Positions 35,052-43,751 of a stretch of 64,000 nt of DNA are shown here, piece by piece. Position numbers and translations under genes: made by a program. Positions within the stretch are counted from its first letter, which is position 1. Every line of letters begins with the position of its first letter. Below the pieces are notes generated by a model. That model had not been told where the DNA came from and searched no databases. It saw nothing but the letters and a program-made list of their open reading frames with translations. This DNA comes from HyVt-477 sp965224605 (GTDB lineage: Bacteria > Pseudomonadota > Gammaproteobacteria > Thiotrichales > Thiotrichaceae). The stretch lies in the NCBI GenBank assembly GCA_965224605.1, contig CBDCZP010000017.1:25890-89889 (forward strand), given 5' to 3'.

Positions 35052-35786
35052 ATGGAATGGCTGTTCCAAGCTAACTACCTAAGTGCATTTCTAGTTGGAC
35101 TGTTGGGCGGGGTTCATTGTTTTGGTATGTGCGGAGGCATCGTAACCGCACTTTCATTTAATTCACCCTCTAGCATGTCTAGTAGCATGCCTAGCTCCAC
35201 ATCAACTTCTAAAACTTCATTTCATATTAATATTCTGTTCGGCTACAACATGGGTCGTATACTCGGCTACATGATTGCGGGAGCTATTGTAGGGGGTATG
35301 GGTAGCCTCGCTATTGATATACTTACTCTCAATGACATCGAACAGGCCAGATCCATATTTTCCATCATTGCCGCTCTATTCATGATGGCTCTAGGGCTTT
35401 ATTTGGCAGGAGTCTGGAAAGGTATAGCCTATTTGGAAAAAGCAGGGCGACATGTGTGGAAACATATTGAACCTTTTAGCCGTCAATTCATTCCAGCGAC
35501 TCACTTTTATAAAGCATTACCGCTGGGGTTGCTTTGGGGCTGGCTACCCTGTGGTCTTGTTTATACTATTCTGATCTGGGCCTTATCAGCGGGTAGCATG
35601 ATAGAAGGAGCACTACTGATGCTAGCCTTCGGACTAGGAACATTACCTAACTTATTGGCAATGGGGCTTGCTGCGGAAAAATTATCACGATGGACAAGAA
35701 ACAAATGGGTGCAGCGTTTAGCAGGCGGTCTTATTGTTGCTTTAGGTCTGTTAATGCTTATGCAGCAAGCTCTTTATATCCTCTAA
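35052..35786 (+). CDS. SafE/TauE-type membrane protein (DsbD_2-like)
   Basis: This 244-aa protein has about six TM segments. The N-terminus has GLLGGVHCFGMCGGIVTALS, the Cys/His-bearing motif of the sulfite exporter TauE/SafE-named group (DsbD_2 domain) often found with cbb3 oxidase assembly and copper genes. A second landmark is LPLGLLWGWLPCGLVYTILI. A Ser/Thr-rich hydrophilic loop (about residues 37-58) follows TM1. The true substrate is unproven; Cys pairs in the membrane hint at metal or thiol transfer. It follows hspQ by 3 nt, and its last 36 nt overlap the convergent RND gene. Confidence 0.8.
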   Translation: MEWLFQANYLSAFLVGLLGGVHCFGMCGGIVTALSFNSPSSMSSSMPSSTSTSKTSFHINILFGYNMGRILGYMIAGAIVGGMGSLAIDILTLNDIEQARSIFSIIAALFMMALGLYLAGVWKGIAYLEKAGRHVWKHIEPFSRQFIPATHFYKALPLGLLWGWLPCGLVYTILIWALSAGSMIEGALLMLAFGLGTLPNLLAMGLAAEKLSRWTRNKWVQRLAGGLIVALGLLMLMQQALYIL

Positions 35787-38700
35787 TACCATATAACTAG
35801 CAGGTATTAGTATCAGCGTCATAAACGTCGCAAAGAGGATTCCAAAACCTAGACTCACGGCCATAGGTATCAAAAATTGGGCTTGTGTGCTTTTTTCCAG
35901 AATGAGCGGTGTTAAGCCGAAAAATGTTGTCAATGAGGTTAGGAGAATAGGGCGAAAGCGTGCTTTTCCGGCAGCTCTAACAGCCTCTGCCATAACCATA
36001 CCTTCTCGTCTACGACGATTGATATAATCCACCATCACTAACGAGTCGTTGACGACTACACCGGTTAGCGCTAATAAGCCCAGTAGACTACTGATGCTGA
36101 GAGTCATGCCCATAACAGCATGTCCAATAAGTGCGCCAATCAAGCTAAAAGGTATGATAGTCATAACAATAAGTGGCTGAACATATGATCGAAAAGGAAT
36201 AGCAAGTAGGGCGTAAATAGCAAACAAAACAAAGACCAAACCGGTAACCATGCTTTGCATGAATTCTTTTTGTTCTTTCTCTTCTCCTTCGAAGCTGGAT
36301 TTAACACCCGGATGATGAGTTAACAATTCAGGCAGCCAACGTTTAATATCATTGACTATAATCTTGCCGTTGCCCTTTTCTTTATTTAAATCAGCAGTGA
36401 CATTAATAACACGTTGTCTATCTACTCGTGTGATGATGGGGATGCCTTGTTTAGTATCGACATCTGCGGCTTCAGACAAAGGTACCTCTGCGCCATTAGC
36501 TGTGCGAATGTGTAGATTGTTTAGGTCATTAATAGAAGCACGCTCATCATTTGGGTAGCGCACCATGACGTAAATATCATCGCGGTTGCGTTGGATACGT
36601 TGCGCTTCTGCACCATAGAATGCATGGCGAATTTGAGTGCCCAAATCAGTCAGATTAATACCGAGCAAGTCAGCGTCTTCCTGTAACTTTATTTGTAATT
36701 CTTGCTTACCACCCTCAAAGCTGTTTTTAATATTGAAAACTCCATTTTCTCGATATTTAGCAATGATTTTTTGTTTAATAGCATCTGCAGCCGCTGCTAA
36801 CTTATCAAAATCCTGCCCGCGCAACTGAATGTCTATAGGTGCACCTCCGTGAGCTATTTCAGCACGGAATTTTAGTTCTTGCTTGCCGGGAATGTCGCCG
36901 ATATTTTTGCGCCATTCCCGCACTAATTCAGAGCTACTAATCGTTAACGAACGTTTTTCTGGGGGGGTGATTTCCAACTGTACCTGACCGATATGGGATT
37001 GGCCTTTTGAAGTGCGCGTAAGGCCTACACCTGTCGCGCCGTAGGACACCAAAATATGCTGGATAATAGATGAGTTGCTAACCGGATCAACATATTTTTG
37101 CTGGAGGATTTTAGCTTGTTTATTGATGTGATCTATATGTTTTGAGGTGGTGTTAATGGGTGTGCCGGCAGGCATAAACAAGGTTGCGTTGGCGTATTCG
37201 GATTGCACTCTAGGAAAAAAAGTATACCGAAAATGCCCGGTGTTAATTAACACGACTGAAATCATTAGCATAATGATGAATAGTGCGATGGTTAAATAAC
37301 GCATATTCAACGTTGTGTTCAGCACAGGTCGGTAAACCTTGTCGATGAATATTTCTAATCCGTTGGCTACTTTTTGCTGAAGACGTGATAAGGGATTAAT
37401 ATTTCCTTTTTTAGAAATAGGCTTAAGGTGTCGTAAATGGGTTGGCAGGATTAATTTGGATTCGATTAATGAAAATAGTAGTACAGGAATGACGACCATC
37501 GGGATAAAAGCAAAGATTTTGCCACGATTGCCTGCCAACATTAATAATGGCACAAAGGCTGCCACTGTTGTAAACACCCCAAACGTCACCGGCACAGCGA
37601 TTTCATAAGTACCTTCAATGACCGCTTGCAGAGAATCTTTGCCACGCTTTTGATGAGTATAAATATTCTCTGCGGTGACAATAGCATCATCAACCACAAT
37701 TCCAAGCACAACGATAAAAGCGAATAATGTAATTAGATTAATGCTGATATTAAAATAGGCCATCACCCCAAGAGCGCCCATGAAACTGATCGGGATACCA
37801 ACACTAACCCAAAAAGCAATGGCCGGGCGTAAAAATAGCGCCAGCAGCAGCATAATGAGAATACCCCCTTGCAAGGCACTTTTAAGCAAGGTTTGTAAAC
37901 GCGCTTTTACGATCCGCGAGCGGTCTTTCCAAAAAGTTAAATGTACGCCTGTGGGCAGGGTGGCGACTTTTTTTTCTATATAAGCTTTTACTTGCTCAGA
38001 GACTTCGAGTGTATTTTGCATCCCCACTCTATAAACGGGAATAAGGGCGGCTTTTTCGCCATCAAATACTGCATAAAGAGGATCTTCCGTAAACCCATCA
38101 TTAACCGTTGCGATTTCCCCTAGCCGTATTCTCCGGCCTTTTGCATCACTGCTAATAACAATCTTTTCAAATGCTTTACGGTCATAGGCTTGACCCAAGA
38201 CACGTAAACGAATTTCACCACCTGATGTCTTTAGAGTGCCTGCGGGGATATCGCGTGATGATGCGCTAATAGCTTTAGATATACTGCCGAGGGTCAATCC
38301 GTATTGTTTTAAAGTAGATTGTGAGATTTCAATGCTGATTTCATAAGGTCGTAAACCTGCAATATCGGCTTGAGAGATACCCGGCAAATGCGTAATATCT
38401 TCACGAATATCAAGTGCCATTTCATGTAGTTGTTTTTCATTAAGTGCGCCAGATAACACAACATTGATGGTTTCTCGCTTTCGCTGTAACTGACTGATAA
38501 TGGGTTTTTGTACATCTTCAGGAAAAGTGGAAATACTATCCACCCGATTTTTAATTTCGCTGGTGATCTTAAGCAGGGGAACATCAGCAATTTCCACATT
38601 GATGAGTGCGTTTGATTCTTTTGCATTGGAAAAAATGTGCTTAATCCCTTCTAGATCATTAATAGCTTCTTCAATGCGCAATATAACGCCTGTCTCAACT

Positions 38701-38879
38701 TCATCAGGTGAAGCCCCAGGATAAGCGACAGATATGGTAATAATTTCACGTTCGAAACTAGGGAACACTTCCAGAATCAACTTTACATAAATAGCATAAA
38801 AACCCATGCCAAAGATTGCAATCATCAGCAAGTTTGCGGCAACGCTGTTGCGTGCGAACCATGAGATCAAGCTGTGCAT
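35751..38879 (-). CDS. Efflux RND transporter permease subunit
   Basis: This 1042-aa inner-membrane proton-driven efflux pump of the AcrB/HAE1-like group opens with LISWFARNSVAANLLMIAIF, the start seen in single-gene multidrug RND pumps. TM1, a large periplasmic loop (about 30-330), a TM block with the proton-relay VVLGIVVDDAIVTAENIYTH, a second periplasmic loop, and a final TM block (GLLALTGVVVNDSLVMVDYI, RPILLTSLTTFFGLTPL) appear in order. It overlaps the adaptor gene by one base (TAATG), so the two are coupled. No outer-membrane factor gene is next to it. Substrates are unknown. Confidence 0.92.
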   Translation of the reverse strand: MHSLISWFARNSVAANLLMIAIFGMGFYAIYVKLILEVFPSFEREIITISVAYPGASPDEVETGVILRIEEAINDLEGIKHIFSNAKESNALINVEIADVPLLKITSEIKNRVDSISTFPEDVQKPIISQLQRKRETINVVLSGALNEKQLHEMALDIREDITHLPGISQADIAGLRPYEISIEISQSTLKQYGLTLGSISKAISASSRDIPAGTLKTSGGEIRLRVLGQAYDRKAFEKIVISSDAKGRRIRLGEIATVNDGFTEDPLYAVFDGEKAALIPVYRVGMQNTLEVSEQVKAYIEKKVATLPTGVHLTFWKDRSRIVKARLQTLLKSALQGGILIMLLLALFLRPAIAFWVSVGIPISFMGALGVMAYFNISINLITLFAFIVVLGIVVDDAIVTAENIYTHQKRGKDSLQAVIEGTYEIAVPVTFGVFTTVAAFVPLLMLAGNRGKIFAFIPMVVIPVLLFSLIESKLILPTHLRHLKPISKKGNINPLSRLQQKVANGLEIFIDKVYRPVLNTTLNMRYLTIALFIIMLMISVVLINTGHFRYTFFPRVQSEYANATLFMPAGTPINTTSKHIDHINKQAKILQQKYVDPVSNSSIIQHILVSYGATGVGLTRTSKGQSHIGQVQLEITPPEKRSLTISSSELVREWRKNIGDIPGKQELKFRAEIAHGGAPIDIQLRGQDFDKLAAAADAIKQKIIAKYRENGVFNIKNSFEGGKQELQIKLQEDADLLGINLTDLGTQIRHAFYGAEAQRIQRNRDDIYVMVRYPNDERASINDLNNLHIRTANGAEVPLSEAADVDTKQGIPIITRVDRQRVINVTADLNKEKGNGKIIVNDIKRWLPELLTHHPGVKSSFEGEEKEQKEFMQSMVTGLVFVLFAIYALLAIPFRSYVQPLIVMTIIPFSLIGALIGHAVMGMTLSISSLLGLLALTGVVVNDSLVMVDYINRRRREGMVMAEAVRAAGKARFRPILLTSLTTFFGLTPLILEKSTQAQFLIPMAVSLGFGILFATFMTLILIPASYMVLEDIKSLLHKH

Positions 38880-40243
38880 TAGTGAGCCTTTTTATCCATA
38901 TTGTTGTCTATTGCGGGCTGATCAATAGGCATCGTGCGATGAACACTTTTTTGAGGAATAATTTTCACTTTCATACGATCTGTAACCAAGGGTGGGGGCG
39001 TTAGAATAATCAGGCTATTTTCCGGCAATTCATTCACTGCTATGACAATATTGTTATTGTCGGTATGTATGACATTGACGGGCTGTATTTTAATGGTGCC
39101 CAATATTCTATCCTGTTCAGCACCCGGCATTTCTTGTTTTTGCTTTTTTGCTTTTTTATCGGTCTGGGTGATGTCATGAGTCGTGTTATGAGTAATGTCG
39201 TGAATCGTATCAGTAGACATTTCATCTTTGATGAATAGAAAAATTTCTTTTTGCTGTCGTACTGCGGCGCTAGGTACAACTACCACGTTAGACAGTTTTT
39301 TACCCATAATGTCAGCTTGTAGAAACTGACCAAGTATGATCAGAGGCGAGTCACTTTTTGTTCTTGAGAAAGGCTTAGAGATTCGAGCAATAACAGATAA
39401 CTGACGAGTGTTGCTATCAACCGATGCGCTTGTTCTTACTACTCTACCTTGCCATTGATGATTTTTTCTCTGCGTTTTATTAGTGTAAAAAGTAACAGTA
39501 GGTAGGCTATCAAGCTTTGGCATATTTTCGTTTTGATAGTGTTCTGGAATATCCAGTAATTCATACTCCTTTAAGGATAGCGGTAAGCGCACTTCAATAT
39601 AATCGGTAGCGAAGATCTTGCCGAGTATCGTTCCGGGTGTTACATATTGGCCAATATCTACTGAACGTTCTAAAACACGCCCATCGTAAGGTGCTATGAC
39701 CTTAGTGCGTGACAGCTGAGTCTTGGCTTGATCCATGCGAATTTTTGCAGCCAGCAAAGTAGCTTTCGCACTAGTTATATGTGGGGATCGCATGGCGAGC
39801 TTAGAGGGTTTTTTTCGTTTCTCTCCAAACAGATCCCAATCTTGTTTCGCAAGTTCGCGTTGTGCCATTTGTTCTTCTAGAGCTAATTGTTGTCGTGCAA
39901 TTTCTGCATGGGCTATGTCGATATTGTTGCGATAGTCAGTTTCACTGATTTTTAGTAGTAGGTTGTTCTTCTTAATATAATTGCCTTCTTGAAAAGCTTT
40001 GCCGATGCGAGTGATCTTGCCAGCCACTTCAGCCACTAAATTAGTTTGTGTGCGAGCTTCTACTATGCCGGACGAATGAACAACGATGGGGTAATCCTGC
40101 TTTTTTATGGGGGCAACGCTAACAATAGGAATGTTGATTTTTTTTGTATGTTTTTTTATTTCAGGTTTATGTGTTAAGAGCCAATATGCACCTGCGGCTG
40201 CCAGTGCAAACACAATCAAGATCAAGATTAGTTGTTTCATCAA
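38879..40243 (-). CDS. RND efflux periplasmic adaptor (membrane fusion protein)
   Basis: This 454-aa adaptor links an RND pump to an outer-membrane channel. It has an N-terminal TM anchor (ILILIVFALAAAGAYWLLT), a first lipoyl half GIVEARTQTNLVAEVAGKIT, a coiled-coil hairpin (about residues 107-180), a second lipoyl half VIAPYDGRVLERSVDIGQYV, and barrel domains. Near residues 338-378 an odd insert with repeated His/Asp/Thr (TIHDITHNTTHDITQTD) precedes a Lys/Gln stretch (KKAKKQKQE). This is not usual in such adaptors and may bind metal or be a disordered loop. It is the first gene of the pair with the pump. Confidence 0.9.
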   Translation of the reverse strand: MMKQLILILIVFALAAAGAYWLLTHKPEIKKHTKKINIPIVSVAPIKKQDYPIVVHSSGIVEARTQTNLVAEVAGKITRIGKAFQEGNYIKKNNLLLKISETDYRNNIDIAHAEIARQQLALEEQMAQRELAKQDWDLFGEKRKKPSKLAMRSPHITSAKATLLAAKIRMDQAKTQLSRTKVIAPYDGRVLERSVDIGQYVTPGTILGKIFATDYIEVRLPLSLKEYELLDIPEHYQNENMPKLDSLPTVTFYTNKTQRKNHQWQGRVVRTSASVDSNTRQLSVIARISKPFSRTKSDSPLIILGQFLQADIMGKKLSNVVVVPSAAVRQQKEIFLFIKDEMSTDTIHDITHNTTHDITQTDKKAKKQKQEMPGAEQDRILGTIKIQPVNVIHTDNNNIVIAVNELPENSLIILTPPPLVTDRMKVKIIPQKSVHRTMPIDQPAIDNNMDKKAH

Positions 40244-40359
40244 AAGTTTAGCTTTATCCAGATAAATATTAAATGTAGCAGACTAAAACAAGCTTAAATA
40301 CTTTTTTCTCTGGTATTTTTGTTTCCGTGTTCATTGTTGGAAGTTTATCAATAACAGAC

Positions 40360-40436
40360 TTGAGGGTATCTCTGCGGGTCTCAAAATCCTATTCGCTTTG
40401 TCCTCCAACAACATTAGAATTAATAGAGACGCCCTT
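40360..40436. repeat. Palindromic repeat family, copy A (short form)
   Basis: The ends are inverted (GAGGGTATCTCT left, AGAGACGCCCTT right). The right about 60 bases (CGGGTCTCAAAATCC, then TTGTCCTC, AACA and GAATTAATAGAGACGCCC) are nearly the same as 50077-50137 in copy B. It lies in the 377-bp gap between the efflux adaptor and the HhH protein gene. Elsewhere in this gap I see only an isolated TATAAT at 40516-40521 that could be a -10 for the HhH gene. Confidence 0.7.
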
Positions 40437-40620
40437 GGAGTAGAGTCTTTCAACGTTTTAGAATAAAATAACAGATCGTTAGTCGGTTTAGACCAACGTT
40501 TATTAGTATTTCATATATAATCCGCGCAATTGTCTATAATCATGAGTCGGATTGTATTACTTAACCTTCTATGAGACTAACTAACGGTTTAAAAAAACCG
40601 AATTATCAGGAGAATCGAAA

Positions 40621-41106
40621 ATGAGTGGTGTTGTTATTTTTATAGCAGGCATCTTTGCAGGTTGGATAGCGGAGTGGCTGTTTTTTACTTTTATTGTCAA
40701 GAAGGAATCTGACAGCAAGAGTGAGGTTGTATCTGTTAAGAAAGAAAAAGAACCAGCGATCAAAGTAGAGGCTAAGCCTAAAGCAGCAGTCAAACCTATA
40801 ACAGAGATAAAGGCTAAAACAGAGGTTAAACCAAAGGTAGCGGAAAAACCAAAAACCATCGCCAAGACAAAAGAAAGTACTAAAAAAGCATCTACCAAAA
40901 AGGATAATTTCACAACTTTCAAAGGCGTAGGCCCTAAGTTAGCAAGCTCATTGTCTGATGCCGGTATCCAGAGTTTTTCTCAACTTAAGGATTATACGGG
41001 TGATGAATTAATAGCCAAGCTGGAAAAGTCAGGTGCCAAAATAACAAACAAACAGATCGTTGCAGATTTGCCCAAACAGGCAGAACTCGCCGCGAAGAAC
41101 GCTTAG
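40621..41106 (+). CDS. Membrane-anchored helix-hairpin-helix protein
   Basis: This 161-aa protein has one N-terminal TM segment (VVIFIAGIFAGWIAEWLFFTF), a low-complexity Lys/Ala/Glu/Thr linker (about residues 28-98, with repeats like KPKAAVKPITEIKAKTEVK), and a C-terminal helix-hairpin-helix region (FTTFKGVGPKLASSLSDAGI, FSQLKDYTGDEL). The same HhH wording (GVGPKLAxxL) occurs in DUF4332-like and NuoE-linked domains that bind nucleic acid or ribosomal proteins. AGGAG precedes the ATG by 7 nt. A role tying DNA or ribosomes to the membrane is only a guess. Confidence 0.75.
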   Translation: MSGVVIFIAGIFAGWIAEWLFFTFIVKKESDSKSEVVSVKKEKEPAIKVEAKPKAAVKPITEIKAKTEVKPKVAEKPKTIAKTKESTKKASTKKDNFTTFKGVGPKLASSLSDAGIQSFSQLKDYTGDELIAKLEKSGAKITNKQIVADLPKQAELAAKNA

Positions 41107-41165
41107 GATGGGGGATGAATAAGAAGCACTAAGCACATTGTAATCTACAGCACAGTTACTCAAAC

Positions 41166-41194
41166 GGGTCGGTTACTTTAAAACTTACCGACCC
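41166..41194. terminator. Hairpin after the HhH gene
   Basis: GGGTCGGT (41166-41173) pairs exactly with ACCGACCC (41187-41194) across a 13-nt AT-rich loop, 60 nt past the HhH stop. No T-run follows; instead TATAAT (41196-41201) stands directly after. It may be an inefficient terminator, or an operator next to a -10. Confidence 0.4.
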
Positions 41195-41310
41195 CTATAA
41201 TATAAGCACTAATGCCTGTGATCATCCATTTATCCATTCAAAAGCCGCACCCCGATTAGATTTATTTGATCAGACGATATCCCGCCAAAAACTTTTAAAG
41301 CATCCTTTCT

Positions 41311-42490
41311 ATGTGGCGCAACACCCCTCTATTCGCTATTTCTCAAGGTTTGATGGTCAGTGTAGTTTCATTGATCGTGACGTGTTCTGCACTTGTAGGA
41401 CAGGCTCTTTCGATAGACAAATCGTTCGCCACACTTCCCATAGCAGTGATGTTTATTGCGACAATGCTGGTGAGCATACCTGCTTCGTTTATTATGGCAA
41501 AAATAGGCAGCAAGCGCGGTTTTATGTTGGCGAGACTTTGTTGGGTCTTAGCTGGAGGTATTCTCTCTACTTTTGCCATCATTAATCATAGTTTCATGCT
41601 TTTTGTCCTGGGAATAGCTTTGATTGGTTTATTCAATGGCTTTGGGAAATTATTTCCGTTTTGCAGCCGCTGATTCAGTAGCAACATCACAGAAAAGCCA
41701 AGCTATTTCCTTCGTTATGCTGGGAGGGTTGGCAGCTGCATTTATTGGCCCTAATCTTGCCAATATAGCCAAAAACTGGATTGACAATGCCGAGTTTGCT
41801 GGGAGTTATGCCGCAACAATGGCAATATATATTCTGATTCTTTTGACATTATCATTTTTAAAGCTACCGGAAAGAAAAGAAGATCATGTCAATGGCTCTG
41901 CACCAGCAGCCAGACCGTTAAAGGTTATCATTAGCCAGCCCATATTTATCGTTGCTGTGCTGTGTGCGATGTTAGGTTATGGGGTCATGTCGTTGGTTAT
42001 GACGGCCACACCTCTAGCTATGCATCATCATACACATGCATTCTCTGAAACCTCTTTTGTCATTCAGTGGCATCTTTTAGGCATGTTCGCACCTTCTTTT
42101 TTCACCGGGCATTTGATCCGGTTCTGGGGCTTGAAAGTCGTTTTGTGGCTTGGTGTTATAATGGGATTTGCCTGTGTTGTGATCAATCTAACCGGACAAA
42201 GTGTTTGGCATTTTTGGTTCGCTTTGGTTTTATTAGGCGTAAGTTGGAATTTTTTGTTTGTTGGAGGCACTTCGTTACTCACGCAGGCTTATCAACTGAA
42301 TGAACGCACCAAAACACAAGCCATTAATGATTTTTTAATTTTTTCAACGGTTGCACTATCCTCATTGTCAGCAGGTTATCTTCAGCATCAGTTTGGTTGG
42401 CAGATGGTGAATATAGGTGTATTGCCGATATTAGTAGTGATTATGTTTAGTTTAGTGTGGTTAGGGTTTACCAAAGCGGATCACAATTAA
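41311..42490 (+). pseudogene. MFS transporter, split by a one-base frameshift
   Basis: Two frames make one 12-TM major facilitator. The first (41311, MWRNTPLFAISQGLM) covers the first segments up to IALIGLFNGFG and then runs into a stop. The second resumes in the +1 frame with NYFRFAAADSVATS and continues to 42490 with the remaining segments. Dropping one A of the GGGAAA tract at 41644-41649 would give LFNGFGNYFRFAAADS, a continuous family-like reading. All other parts look intact, so it is a fresh mutation or a base-call error rather than an old pseudogene. Substrate unknown. Confidence 0.85.
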
Positions 42491-42547
42491 TCTTGCTCGC
42501 CCATGAGTATGAGTAAAAAGCAACAAACCAATCGCAAACTATCGTTA

Positions 42548-43474
42548 TTATAAAGTTTGATACGCCGGTTCAGTATCATTCTGTTTTGTTAGAATGACAT
42601 CAAACTCATAAATGAGCAGATCTTTATTCGAATAATTCTGGTACTTTTTGTTGAAATGCGATTTATCCATGGGTAGCGTTTCCCATGAGTAAACTTCTTT
42701 AGAATTAATATTAAAAGAGGCATTTTCGAAGCTTTGAATTATTTCGTTATGACGTAATCGATTAGTGTAAAACCCGGAGCGAGAAAAGAAGTTTGACTCC
42801 CATATCCAATCACTGAAGCGGAGATTATTAAGACTTTCCTCAAAGTGATCTTTTAAATCAACAACGTGAGAGCAAACACCATTAGGTTTTAATATGCGAG
42901 AAAATTCTCTCATAACCTGGTCAAAATCAGCGACTTTTACATGCTCAAGAACAGCATGAGACCAAATAAGGTCAACAGAGTTATCAGGTATTGTAGATAA
43001 AGAATTTAAACCATCTGTTAAATATTCCATATCAATGTTTTCAAAAAGCTCTTTTAAGGTTGTTGCGTCCTTATTTACTTGCTTGAGGGGGAGTTTTTGT
43101 TCTTCTAAATAGGAAAGCGCTTTTTTGTAAGGTTCAAGCTCATCAGTTGCAAATTTATCAATATCCACCATGTAACATTTTTTTGCACCAAAAGCAGTCA
43201 TATTTAATGCAGAAATCAAGGAGTCTCCAGGGCCAAGTTCCAACACAGTAAACCCCTTTTTAATCCAAGGCTTTGCATTGGTGAAATGTTTTTTGGAGAC
43301 GCCAAAAGCGTAAGCTGGTTCCATCATGTCACCATGCTTAAACATGGATAGACTTCTAAAAATAGAATAGTGGACAGGTAGGCGGGAGATAATTATTTTT
43401 GCAGGGATTTTCATCCACCATTTTAATGGCATCTGATGTCTCTCTTTGTAAGATGGGGTAACAAGAACGCGCAA
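42548..43474 (-). CDS. Class I SAM-dependent methyltransferase
   Basis: This 308-aa cytosolic protein has a type-11 methyltransferase core: motif I TVLELGPGDSLISALNM (near residue 75), an acidic residue in CYMVDIDKF, then DNSVDLIWSHAVLEHV (the post-motif III 'SHAVLEHV'), and FSRILKPNGVCSHVVDLKDH. An N-terminal basic/aromatic stretch of about 40 residues may bind membrane. The substrate is not known. It is more AT-rich than its neighbours, with no partner genes. Confidence 0.8.
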   Translation of the reverse strand: MRVLVTPSYKERHQMPLKWWMKIPAKIIISRLPVHYSIFRSLSMFKHGDMMEPAYAFGVSKKHFTNAKPWIKKGFTVLELGPGDSLISALNMTAFGAKKCYMVDIDKFATDELEPYKKALSYLEEQKLPLKQVNKDATTLKELFENIDMEYLTDGLNSLSTIPDNSVDLIWSHAVLEHVKVADFDQVMREFSRILKPNGVCSHVVDLKDHFEESLNNLRFSDWIWESNFFSRSGFYTNRLRHNEIIQSFENASFNINSKEVYSWETLPMDKSHFNKKYQNYSNKDLLIYEFDVILTKQNDTEPAYQTL

Positions 43475-43751
43475 GCATTAACCTAGTGTTAAGGTAGAGT
43501 ATAGCAGCTTTATGTTAGAAAATCACGAAATTATTTCAATGAATAGTACGGATTAGTCAATATAACTAATGATTTGCGAGTGGTTTTTATTATAAAATCT
43601 CATACGTCTTCTTCGCACTGTTTGGTATTGGGCTATTCTTCTAAAATATCATTTAGAAATTTACTAGTGAAAAATTCATACTGTCCGCACTGTGTTGTAA
43701 CGCAAGATACGTTATCATTGCTGCTCTCAAATTCAGTTAGTTATAAAATAA

